64,000 nt of DNA from Rotaria socialis. Its lineage: Eukaryota; Rotifera; Eurotatoria; Philodinida; Philodinidae. Below, piece by piece: positions 22,501 to 33,644 of this stretch. The translations under genes were made by a program, and so were the position numbers. The notes under the pieces were generated by a model. It was not told where the DNA came from, did not search any database, and saw nothing but the letters and a program-made list of their open reading frames with translations. Location of the stretch: contig CAJNYU010004341.1 of assembly GCA_905331475.1 (NCBI GenBank), positions 1-64,000 on the forward strand, in the 5' to 3' direction. Each line of letters begins with the position of its first letter. The first letter of the stretch is position 1.

Positions 22501-22920
22501 ATTTTATTCATTTGATACGTCGTGTGTTCTATTTTGTATTCATCGAATTATTTTAGCAATTTCTGTTTACTTCTGCTATAAAATCTATGTAAAATTCCTT
22601 CATTTCATCTTTGCATTTCACCTACTTTCATTCTTTAGTACCTCTGCATGTGTATGTATTTTTGTAGTGTATGTTTCTCCTAAGTTTTATTTTACTATTG
22701 AGTTCATTGTATATCTTGGCAGCTTTATAGCAAGCCTCGTATATTTGTTTTGATTTGAATCAATATGTTTACCTAATCGACTTTAGATGTCCCCCTTTAT
22801 TGTTATGGTAGTTTCGATTTGTTTCATCTATTACTGTGCGTTATTGAATTAATTCAGATTCTCAGATAATAATAGACGTGTGTTTCTATAGATGCACTGC
22901 TATTGTATTGTCCCCTTTAA
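19561..22920. other. T-rich degraded repeat DNA upstream of the retrotransposon
   Basis: This 3.3 kb stretch is strongly T-rich on the plus strand and has no credible gene. Several segments recur in diverged form: the CATTCTCTTAGG / CATTTTCTTAGG block after ATCGAAGTA (about 19790 and 20935), the TTTTGTATCACCCGTTGAG / TTCTGTATCATCCGTTGAG block (about 20515 and 21210), and GTTAATAACATGACG / GTGAATAACGTTACG (about 19863 and 21447). It may be old 5' sequence of related elements on the minus strand, or a decayed satellite. Confidence 0.4.
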
Positions 22921-22924
22921 CATC

Positions 22925-23270
22925 TTTCAGTGACATGAAAGATGAATAAATAATAATGGTGAGTTCGACATGAAGAGTTTTGAAGCGGATGAATTATTTT
23001 AATTCCATTTAGTTTCAATTCGACAGCAGATGACCAAATAATACTGGTGAGTTTGATTTCAAAATCGTTAAAAGCTGATGAATTATTTTACTTCTATTTA
23101 GATTCAACTGCTGATGACCAAATGGCAATGGTATGTTCGATATGAAAAGTTAAAAGCTGATGAACTATTTTATCTGTATTTAGATCCAACATCAGGTTAA
23201 CAAGTAATAGTAGTAAGTTCGATTTCATAAGTAGAAACCTGATGATTTAATTTATTTGTATTTAGATGCA
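22925..23270 (+). repeat. Tandem array of intron/micro-exon-like units
   Basis: Units of 82-89 nt each consist of a donor-like GTRWGTTYGA, an intron-sized segment of 53-55 nt ending in TATTTAG or CATTTAG, then a short exon-like piece. The pieces lie at 22931-22958, 23013-23046, 23102-23130 and 23184-23212; a fifth acceptor is at 23265. Two pieces share the peptide STADDQ in one frame (STADDQIIL, STADDQMAM), but the 29-nt length does not preserve frame and some copies carry stops. It is either a minisatellite that resembles spliceable units or the remnant of a tandemly duplicated exon. Confidence 0.6.
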
Positions 23271-23601
23271 ACGTCGCAGGTGGATTGTTCCAGTGGGCGG
23301 ATCGTGCAGGAACTGTGCGGAAGCCTGGTGAGAATGTCAGTTTATTCTGCAGAAAACCAATGAGAATCGTTTGAACATGGGAGCAGTAATCCGGAGAGAA
23401 GCGGCTCGAATTTTTTCCAATGAGCTCTGACCATGTTGCTGTATGTTTCAGTAATATGTGGCAGAAATCATCGGTATAAATCGGGTAGTTTTCCAGCTGG
23501 AATACTGCTTGCTCGAACGATTTCTCGTGGTGTACCGCAAGGTAACATGACTCGCGATCACTTTTTGTGATAGTTCCTACAGGATCCTGTGACACTGACA
23601 C
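23197..23601 (-). CDS. Uncertain protein-like open frame, no ATG
   Basis: A 134-codon frame whose first two thirds have balanced, protein-like composition, with no recognised domain. It begins with GTG and has no ATG between the upstream stop and the body, so if real it is an internal exon or a gene fragment. Its last 20 or so codons run into the tandem array at 22.9-23.3 kb. I do not recognise the family, and it may be spurious. Confidence 0.25.
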   Translation of the reverse strand: MSVSQDPVGTITKSDRESCYLAVHHEKSFEQAVFQLENYPIYTDDFCHILLKHTATWSELIGKNSSRFSPDYCSHVQTILIGFLQNKLTFSPGFRTVPARSAHWNNPPATLHLNTNKLNHQVSTYEIELTTITC

Positions 23602-23659
23602 GTTACAAATCTTCTCACAACTCGCGTTTCAACGCTGAAAAAAAAACAGATGCTTTTGG

Positions 23660-24090
23660 CTGTCAATCGAGGGTCTCGATTGTTTGTCAAAAACTTCTGT
23701 AAATACTAAATCCAAAGTAGGTTTTAAAAACCGACCGTTGAAACGTGAAAATATATCAGTATAGTAAAATAGACACCGTGGAAACGTGTAATTTTATTAA
23801 CTGTGTTCGGATGCTAATCGATGCTCCCGATTGTGAGTCACAAACATCTATAAATAATAAATCTAAAGTAGGTTTAAAAACAGGCCGTTCAAACGTGAAA
23901 AATATTTCACTATGATAAAATACGTCTTTTAAGCGTCCAAGTCAAGCAGGTGTGAAAACGACTAAAATTCTACGGATAATACATGGCTACAATTTCCGTT
24001 AGCATGAAACAGTAAGTGTTTTCACGTCGTATTCTTTTTGCCGTTAGTGACACACAATCGGGAACATCGATTGCCATCCGAACACGTCCG
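23660..24090. repeat. Tandem duplication (about 150 bp) overlapping an inverted repeat
   Basis: Two direct copies (about 23666-23795 and 23817-23940) share segments such as AAAGTAGGTTT(T)AAAAAC and GTTGAAACGTGAAAA / GTTCAAACGTGAAAA. In addition, the segment at about 23801-23841 (GTTCGGATGCTAATCGATG) is repeated inverted at 24046-24085 (CATCGATTGCCATCCGAAC), forming a foldback. Confidence 0.65.
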
Positions 24091-25129
24091 AGAAGGTATG
24101 TGCGTTTGCACGCGTTATTAAAATTTTTTGTCTACTTGGGATATCAATATACTTTGACGATCGTTCATGAGTACGTTCGCACAATGTATATAGTACCAAT
24201 ATAATTATCGGCGTGAAGAGATTTTAATATTAGCAAAGAAACATATCCGTTCCGATTCCGAATCTTTCAAAATCAATCAAATTTATAACAAAATTAACAT
24301 ATTCATCATTTCTCGTTAAAGAAACTCAGAGTGACAATAATCAACATTATAATATTTAGTAAATTATTGTGTCAACACAAAACTAAAGAGACATATAGAG
24401 TATCTCATCAAATACATATCAACTTTAAAACAAAATAGACGAAGAAAAATTTAGAAGCCAGTAAATGACTCATGCACACTGGGGATTACTATAAGTTCTT
24501 CTTCATCATATCGTATTACATCGTAAGAAAACAAATTATTTAATGAGATAACACGTTTTTCATCTTGAGAAAGGAAAGACCGAAAGTAAGGCAGTATAAA
24601 ATATGGTGTGAGTATAGATCAAAACTGAAAAAATGCAGTACATCGGGACACACACTCATCTTGAAACGATATGTCATTTACGATCGTGTTTTTATCATCA
24701 AGTTCTATCTATACTTGTGCAACACTTTTACATGATCAAACAATTACTTGCGAGTGTTTGTGCTTGTACATGACTATTTGAGAATTCTTCAGTTTTTGTT
24801 TTCTACGTTACTGATCAATCTTCAAAAGATGACTCTATTTGCAGATTAAAAAAGAACACAACTGATGCTCTCTAGTGGAAGAAGCTAGAAACATATCTAG
24901 ATAATTTGGTTTCTAGATGCAGTTTTTGTGTATTTTGAGACCTTTTTCAGTCAATGCTTCGTTCTAAAACTACGATTTTTTTTCAAAACTAATATCAGAT
25001 TCAGAATCAGCGTTAAAAACTGAGTCGATTTATATATCTACAGTCTTTCCTTTATCTACACTGAGGACTATTTTATTTAAAGAATATACTAAAAAAAGTT
25101 TTGGTTAAAATCTGTCTTCATGAACAACT
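24091..25129. other. Gene-free stretch
   Basis: No recognisable gene or RNA. Confidence 0.4.
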
Positions 25130-25420
25130 CAGGTCGATCAAAACGAACCACCGTAAACCGGCGTAACATTACCGTAAACGGTCGTTTTGCATCGTATTCC
25201 GTCTTAAAACGGCCGTTTTAAGTCGTATTAAGGCGTTTTAACAGGGGCAGTATTACGGACATACACGACCACCGTATATCAGTCGTAAAACCTCGTAAAG
25301 TCGGCGTAATATTATTGTATTCTATAGAACATACGGCCGTATTACTGCCACTGTTATGCGGGGAAAATATGCCACGTAAAACGGGCCGTATTTGTATCGT
25401 ATACGACTCTTTACTGATCG
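25130..25420. repeat. CG-rich palindromic satellite (CGTATTACGG / AACGGCCGTTTT words)
   Basis: A compact, CpG-rich island in an AT-rich background, made of reiterated short words (CGGCGTAA, ACGGTCGTTTT, AACGGCCGTT, CCGTATTACTG) in both orientations. The same family appears at 30.2-30.32 kb. Confidence 0.6.
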
Positions 25421-27792
25421 TTTTCTTCGACCGGCGAATAGTCGTTGACGATTCATCTTCAATAAGCCAGCTAGCATCAGATGACTTATGACTAGTCTAT
25501 CTAAAATAAATTCATATCCCATCACTAGTAGTGCTAGAACGCAACTGCCATGATCGAACAAAATTTCACAAAATTTTTAAAACAATGAAATATGATTGGC
25601 GCATGTGGTATCCAAGGTGCCTGAAAGTTTTTTCGAAGCAGAGCTAAAAAAGCTTAACAAATTGTTAGAAAGGATTCAACTTGATTTATATATAACCGTG
25701 GCAACTATCATCAACATGTAATAAAATATAACTCGAACTTTCTCTTTTTCTTTAATTTGATTTTTTTAATTGCAGCACTTTTGGTCAGACCTAAGTGTTT
25801 ATATGATTTATACTTGAACCCAATTATTTATGATTGATCAATTACCGTTGAAAGGAGACCTACTTCGAATTTTACTTCGTTATCCAAATTCGATCATTCT
25901 ATTCAATGTCTATGGAGTCGTCGAGACAAACATGATTTCAATATTAACAATATCTCTAATCATACAATATATTGTACTATTCAATTTCGCACCTGAAAAT
26001 CTATACTTTCAGGCGTTTTTTTCCCATTCCATTATGTAATTTTCATGATGTTTTTCTAAGGACATTCAAGCGATGTTCGTGATCGAATTACTAGAACCTA
26101 TAGTTAGCACTGCTAGAAAAATTGTGGTACACTTGAACGACAGTCTATATAAAAAGTTATTCGAGATAAGTCTGCTGTCAACAGTGATTGTTCAATTATA
26201 ATTAATTGTGTTCGAGTAAATACCATATAAATACATAGAAAAATGTTTGTTTAATTACGGAAATCAAAAATTAATTCTAACGGACGTTGTAGAGAGGGCT
26301 TGCAAGTTTTTTTCTAAAACAGCCAAATTGGTGATCGAATTAGAGTCAGTCACTCTAACTAATACGTTAACTACAGGTCTTATACTTGAAATTAGTGTAA
26401 ATATTAAAGAATGATGCATGTTATGATTTTAATTATTGTTGATCACATATATAAATATAATTAGTTTCATTTCAAATAAAAGCTATATCGTGCAAGAGAC
26501 AGAAGCAATTTTCTGCATTCTATTCTAAACATAACCAAGAAAATTGAAACCCACTACAAAGAGATTTAATTATCGTTGATACCAAAGAAGAGATACCATC
26601 CATCTCAAGATCTAGATTCAACATTACTTTTTCACATAATTTGATTTTTATATCGATACACTGGCACATATTATTCGGATAGTCAACAGACATGCAATAT
26701 GGTTCCATCTAAACATCATTTAAGAAGCTCTGTAAAGTTGATTTGAACTCGATTGAGTTCGTTTTCGCATTATTCAAGCTAAAAAATGATTATTGCAATT
26801 AGCTCGAAGTCAGAAATTATCTTCGATCAACTGTGAAGTACTTTATTTTACGATAGTATTAGTGTTGATAAATATTACCTATCTAACCTTTACATCTATT
26901 TGTTACATAATTATTTTTAGCAAGAAGAGTCGGTACCAAATATTCCACAAACGTAAATTCTGAAATCCACCTTCGCATCTCTCTCTCTCTCTTCAACGTA
27001 AATATCATCGACTTAATTAAATTGAGCTCGAATGCTCAAGTGGTCTATTCTCCTCGAATTCAAATTGACTAAACCATACTCAAGAACTTGAAAATAAATT
27101 GTCCTTTTACGATTGGCTTGATGCACACGAACCTATTTTTGAGTGCCATCGTATTAGACTCTCATGATTACTGCTGCCAATCTTATATTCATAATGACAA
27201 ATTGATTATGAAATACTTCCGCCATAAATCGAATCCCATGGGAATTATATGACGTATTATTATTGAATGCTACTATTTCAATGCATTTTCTTCTTTATCA
27301 ACGGAAACATCCATTTCGATTATTAGATATTTTCTAGATAATTTTTGCATGTTTTTTGTGTTACGGCTTCGCGTAGTTTCCTAAAAGCGCATTCTTCTTT
27401 CTCTACATAATTGATAATAATATGGTTTCATTCTGTCCTCTTAGTTTCTTTTTATCCGTACTAGAAAACTCTCTAAGTAATAATAAAAATCACGATAAAA
27501 AAATGAAATGGAAGAGAAACAAGTTAATTGGAAGGATCCTCTCTGATGATCAGAAGCATTGCCTTATCACGAAAATTTCAGTCTTGAATTTCATGACTGG
27601 AGACTTCCGTTTATAAAAGAGATGTGATTTTATCACGCATTACTTTCAAGTGCATTCATAATTTCTTCGAAATATAATAAACTATTTCCCATAGACATAG
27701 AAGTGGAGCTCGACGTGTCCAAAAGCGTCAAAGTAATTAACTTGAAAAACAAAATCCTACAGCTGCTATTCCTCATTAAAGAGACTAATTCA

Positions 27793-27827
<35 letters not shown>

Positions 27828-29249
27828 AGTACTCAAATGTTGAAGAACTGCAATAACTTATCATTACTAAAACCAATGTCATAAATTTATCGTACTAGAA
27901 GATAATAAGCAAGAACGCAAAGAACTTTTTGTTATATGGGTCATCATATAGGACTGAAAAATCGAACACAAAAAACAAATGAAACAATACTGATATATGC
28001 AACTAAATTATTGATGAAATGAAGTTTGTAACAGTTGGACACTAATATGAGCTGTATGCCAGATTTTATCAAATTAAATTCTTCTATATATCGAGGTAAA
28101 TGATCTTAATTCGTTTCAGTAATATGTTGTCGTTACTAATTAACAGAATTAAGTTGGTTAAAAACAAGATTTGAATCTGTCACATAGTTAATTAAACACA
28201 GAAAAAATTTCAGTCTATTCATTATACAACATCAAAAACGACAGACAGAGAAACCCCTAAAATTATATTCAAACGTATTCATTCAAGCAAAGAGACCTAC
28301 TCAATGTCAGCGGTAGCTAGAATTCTAATTATTAGACAAAAGAGTTCTATAGATAATGCATTTTTTTTAATGATTTTCTAAATTTTCTTTTTGCTATTAT
28401 TATGATTTGATCCAATCAGTGTTATTGTTTGTAATCAATTGATTTCGTGTATCATGCGAAAATTTTCTTCTCTTCTTTCTTCTAGTTGAACTATTCTGCA
28501 TGAGAAATTTTGTTCCAAGTTAATGATGCGAAATTACCGATAGAAAAATGAACTTATTCTTCGTTAAGCATGTGTGTGAGATCGAGGTAAAATGCTTTTT
28601 TTACAGTCGCCTAGCATAAACTTTCAATGCCATTATAGATACAGATTCCATCTATAGTAACTATTATTTTAAAGAGGTTTACTCTTGAAAATGTTGCATC
28701 CATAATCGCTTAAGTCTTCCCAACCTTAAGATTTAGTGTACTAGAATCAAAAGTATGAGAAATAACATGATCCAGACATTGGATAGTACAGAAAGCATTT
28801 TCTTTTCTATTGGTAGCTTTTATCAATACATGAAAATAGAATTAACTGATTGATCGTTTATCCATATGCCCGACAGCTAAATTTGGAATATTGAATAATT
28901 AATATCCATTCACGATAGTCTCTTGTGTCTTTAGGCCAAATTTAGAACAAACTCGAATACTATATATTGTTCGCAAATAGTCAAATTTAACGCTTTCCAG
29001 GTGGTTTGCTAAACCAGAGAGCAAGAGCATCTGTCCGACAAAATAATGTTATGTCAATGCCGGAAACAAATTAATGGCATTTCGCTTTTCTTTTGATTGT
29101 TTTAAATTATTGATGAATGAAAAAAGAAACTAAAATTACTTTGAAATCATTTATTTTCTTTATTAATTAATAAGAGCGAACGAGGGCGTTACTATGACGC
29201 TAGAACTACTCCTATTTTAGTTAATGCTGTCACTGCATTTGTTTTGCGA
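25421..29249. other. Gene-free stretch with microsatellites
   Basis: No gene recognised. It contains a (CT)n run near 26982-26993 and a poly(T) tract of about 29 nt at 27795-27823. The latter could be the tail of an old minus-strand retroposed copy, but no adjacent element was recognised. Confidence 0.4.
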
Positions 29250-30189
29250 AAGTGGCCGACTATGCGCACTCAGAAGATAGAATCAATTTATAAAAAAATT
29301 TCAAGTTACTATTAACTTTGCATACTCATTATTATTAATATAAATTTGATATTTTAAGTTTTATGAATTTTACCCGCTAAATTGTTTCTTAAGATTAAGA
29401 AAAGTACGAGTCAAGTGCTGCGCAACCAATCGAACGTAGGAAAAATACCCAATATGAATAAAATTCAACTATTTTTGAAACAGTATCCGTTATCTTCGGT
29501 TTAGCCTCGATTCGTCCCATCCCAAAATAAAATTTTCTCAACTCGTCCCTAACTGTCTGTCAATGAATCTGTTATGTTATAGAGAAGAACTATTTATTGT
29601 GAAAGAAAAAAAAAGATTACATTGAAGCTATAGTGTTATATTCTTTATAAATTTAATCTCCACAGCTAATTGACTATCGATCTTGTCACCAATTTTTCTT
29701 ATTTTTCGCGTGTGTGCAAACGTTTCTTCGGCTTTATGCGGTTGGAACGAGTGTTCAACACGTAATAATTCGATGAACCGGTAGATGTGTGGATGAGTAG
29801 AGAAGATCTTACTTACTCGACTGTTCTATCCTTCCACACGATTGTTAGTGCGGGGCAAGTTTTGAATGATAGTATCGTGAACATTTCAAATATTAATTTG
29901 AACTAGACAAGATGATTGATCAATATAAGTACTAACTAGGTAATCATTAAAGTTAATTGCAGATCGATGGTCTGGAGTAAAATCATCCATCGCTTTAACT
30001 CAGGTGTCAGCAACTATCGAAGGTGGAATAAGAGCTAGACCGATTGTAGCGTAAAATCATTTTTCATTAGCACCAATTAGGCAAGGGACGAGTTAGGAAT
30101 CAATTAAAGCGGGACAAATTCGAAATGGGACGAATCGGATAGCGACGGTCATCTTCTAATGCTTCTAAGGCTATAATTATATTTTATTA

Positions 30190-30323
30190 TTTCAAACGTA
30201 CCCACGTCGATCAACTTGTGTCGTACACGGCCGTTTGGTATGCACCGTATTACGGTCGTTTTTGTATCGTGCCATAAACGATCGGATACGGTCGGATAAG
30301 GAAATATCCGACCATATTACGGN
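30190..30323. repeat. Second copy of the CG-rich palindromic satellite, ending at an N
   Basis: Words such as ACACGGCCGTTTGG, CGTATTACGGTCGTTTTTG and CGGATACGGTCGG match the 25.1-25.4 kb family. It stops at an undetermined base followed by GGGGGC, then unrelated sequence. Confidence 0.55.
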
Positions 30324-30334
30324 GGGGGCACTTC

Positions 30335-30495
30335 AATTTTGATGTTACAGTTAAAGTTAAAGTTGAAACCAATAGGGATTTAATCATGAAAAGCGAAAAA
30401 ATTATTTTTCACTTTAACTCGGATTTGTTAAAGTTAAATCGGTAAAGTGTCTTGCTTTAACTTTAACTTTTAAAATAAAGTTAAGGTGCCACTCG
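30335..30495. repeat. TTAAAGTTAAAG word cluster
   Basis: Repeated (G)TTAAAGTTAAAG words and their complement CTTTAACTTTAACTTT occur within 160 bp, in inverted arrangement. Likely a small foldback repeat. Confidence 0.5.
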
Positions 30496-31090
30496 TGCTA
30501 TCGACTGTTGAGTATTAACACAAGAGTCAAAACTAATATGCTAGGATAAACATTTATTGATAGTTGTATGAATGAAACACGGATTTAGGTATGACCGTGT
30601 TACAATTAGCATTAATTAGCGTATCTTGATAGACTACATATCTCAACGTCGAACACTAATTAGCTTCTATACATTTCGATATTCCATTTTGCAATCCAAA
30701 TAATCACGAAAATAATCTTGTCTTTCATGATCAACCAACGGAAGGAAGATGCAATTAAGGGAAAGTTGATACAAGGTTACTTTTGTTAAATATTCTGACA
30801 ATAATAAAACAACATACATTATTTTTCAAGAGTCACAGTGCAATACCTATTAATGTTTCCACATTAGTTAATCTTTAGTGGGATGATTTGCTTTTTTGTT
30901 CTATATTCGGTTAGTTGTGCAGCACCCGACTCGTACTTTTCTTAATCTTAAGAAACAGTTTAGCGGGTAAAATTCATAAAAACTTAAAATATCGAATTTA
31001 TATTAATAATAATGAGTATAAAACGTTAATAGTAACTTGAAATTTCTTTATAAATTGATTCTATCTTCTGAGTGCATTTAACCACTTCCT

Positions 31091-33610
31091 TTTTTTTTTA
31101 TATAAAAAAAGCAATGTAATATGAATGATGAGGTTTTCTTTTTCTAACATATGTATTGCATTTCTGATTTCACACTATAAGAGAATTGGCCTGGGCAAAT
31201 TTATGAAATTGACATATACTCAGAAGATGATAGATAAAAAATAAAATATCTCTAATTAGCATTCATCTTTCTAAAATTGTATATTATCTTCTAATTTCTT
31301 TCTAAGTTGAAATTCAAATTCGGATCAACATGAATATATCCGCTTTTTTTCCTATTTAGTTTCAGACGTGCTCATTTTCAAGACGTAATTATTTTGTTCT
31401 TGAAAAATCTAGAAAAAATAAATGAGTATAAACCTACTAAATTATTTAATAAGAAATTATTACTACTTAAACATGTATAAAATGAACTGAACATTGGATT
31501 TTTTTCAAAATCATATTACATAAATAAATGTCATCATTCGATATTCATTGACAATAAGAAGATTGTTTTTCTCTTCTTCGTTATAATATCCAGGATGTCA
31601 TTAATTTTAGTGGATCTTATGAGTATGTTGTATTTAGAAATAAAATAACGACATAATGACAGATTTGTTTTTCGTCATTGTTTTATATTATGATGATAAA
31701 ATGCATGATGGCCGAATCGGCAGTTCTAATGTTTCCTGTTTAATCCTATTAAGAGACTTTTTTTGGTCTATACTTTGTTTTTTCTTCTTGCGAAACAGAT
31801 CTAAATTTGATCAGAGAAGTATGAACCAAGACTCTTTGCGCTTAATAGAAGGATAAAAATTCTTTTTGTTTTTCATGTATTATCTTTCGTTTTATAAGAT
31901 GAATCTGGTCAATTGATGTCAAAATAATCATTCGGCTTTTTTGCATGTATTATACTATTCAGTTAACTGAAATGTTCCTACTAATTGGCATGTGTCATCG
32001 AATAGAATTCGCCATTTTAGCTTTCATGTCTCGCTACTTTTATGTAGTCACTTGTGTTATCAAATTTCTTATATTGAGACTAAAAATTTTTCTCCAGGAC
32101 TCTCGGGAAATCACTGCCTGATGTTTACTACATTCCTAGAGACAGTATAAGCACATAGGAAAACATGTTTATCAATCATGCTAGAATGTATTGAAATAAT
32201 ATTAGTAAGAAATGAAAAAATGAAGACTTTTTTTTGTCAAGGAGCTAGATTTACCTTTGTCGGAATAGTACAGTAGCTCATGTCGTATTTTTTCTCTCTA
32301 CTATTAAAAATGTTTAAATATGTATGAGAAAACGGTACATCTATGTTCATCATTTTTTTTTCTTATTACCGGTGACCTTACTGTTGTTTGAAACTCGATT
32401 CCGAATAAAAATAATTCAGAAAGATAAATATATAAAATTAATCCTGATTAGTTATTCGACAAGATTCATTATGTCGTTTAGTAGAAAACGGAGCAATCAG
32501 AATTAGCATAAACCTATTAGTTTATGGATACGCTATATATTCTCTATTAGCTAAATTTATCTTACCGTCGAGAATTTTTCGCATCTTTTTTTTTCTGTAT
32601 CTTCATCTTAAAAAAAATAAATATACTCTTTAATTAAACTATCGTATTACTCATACTGCATAAGATAGCATAGAGAAAAGAGAGCGAGAGAGGATTATAA
32701 TAGAATATTTTCCTTCAGAATAGAATAGTATCGTAAGTGAATAGTTACAAGTTAGTTAGATTTGTTGTTCCGAAAACTTCCTGAAATATTTAGTAGATTC
32801 ATTCTGTAACATCTGTTAATTACCTGCTTTAGACAAAACTATTTCAAGCATATAAAATTCAATTAACATATCTAAGAGGGGAGAGATATAGAACAATAAA
32901 ATATTTCTATGAGGTTTTCCGCGTAGAAGAAAACACCAGATATGTTTATGACTATATACATAAAGCAGCTGTGAGGCGAACGAAATTATTCTGTTTCATT
33001 CCGATGTGAAGGTCATATAATGTGAAGTTTATTTGACGTTTTTGCTAATTTAGACGAGTATTTTTTGCCACATAAACGTTGACTAACTAATATAATCTAT
33101 AGTCTCACTCAAAAGGCTTTTTTTCCTCTTCACTCTATCTTCATCCAACTTTAGAAACAGCATTATCAATAATTATCATCGTTATATATGTGATAAATGT
33201 AATTTTCTAATTATTAATTTGCTTAAGGAGAGGGACTCTTTTTCTATGTTTTTTTCAGGAAAAAGAGGTTTTAGATTTTAGTTTAATTAAATATGCTGAA
33301 AAATATTCTTCTCAAATTTTTAATAATGATATATGATCTACTTGAGTTAATATGTTTCATTTACGAGCAGTTTTCATTAAAAAAGATAATGCAGATTTTT
33401 ACTTCAGGACACTTCATCGCGTAAGCAACAATCAATAAATATTTCCACGTTAATTTTATAGAGCATCTTAATGAGATCTATATATATTTTCTTTCTTTTA
33501 TTTTTTTGCAGCCATCGCTTAGCGCATGAAAAGAAAGAAAACAGGAACAGCTTAGAACTGAAGAATAAAATAAATGTCGTAACAAGATATTGTTGTTTTT
33601 AATAACTTTT
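31091..33610. other. Gene-free upstream region of the GPCR
   Basis: AT-rich, with no credible coding frame. An acceptor-like TTTCTTTCTATTAG at 33609-33622 precedes the GPCR start by 22 nt. Confidence 0.4.
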
Positions 33611-33644
33611 TCTTTCTATTAGGGGTTTAACTAATTCTACAACG

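Larger units (their letters stand above)
29250..31090. mobile_element. Non-autonomous element with ~160-bp inverted repeats, containing nested repeats
   Basis: The segment 29265-29425 is repeated inverted at about 30917-31077. The inverted block runs from CACTCAGAAGATAGAATC, through TTTTACCCGCTAAA and TTCTTAAGATTAAGAAAAGT, to AGTGCTGCGCA. Similarity continues weakly outward (AAGTGG), so the exact ends and target duplication are not fixed. Inside is a second inverted pair (CGATTCGTCCCAT near 29508 and ATGGGACGAATCG near 30126), plus a CG-rich satellite and an N at 30323. No transposase is seen. The type is undetermined. Confidence 0.7.

Noticed and set aside
27795..27823. Poly(T) tract considered as the tail of a retroposed copy
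   Set aside because: No retroelement or processed gene was recognisable next to it on the minus strand.
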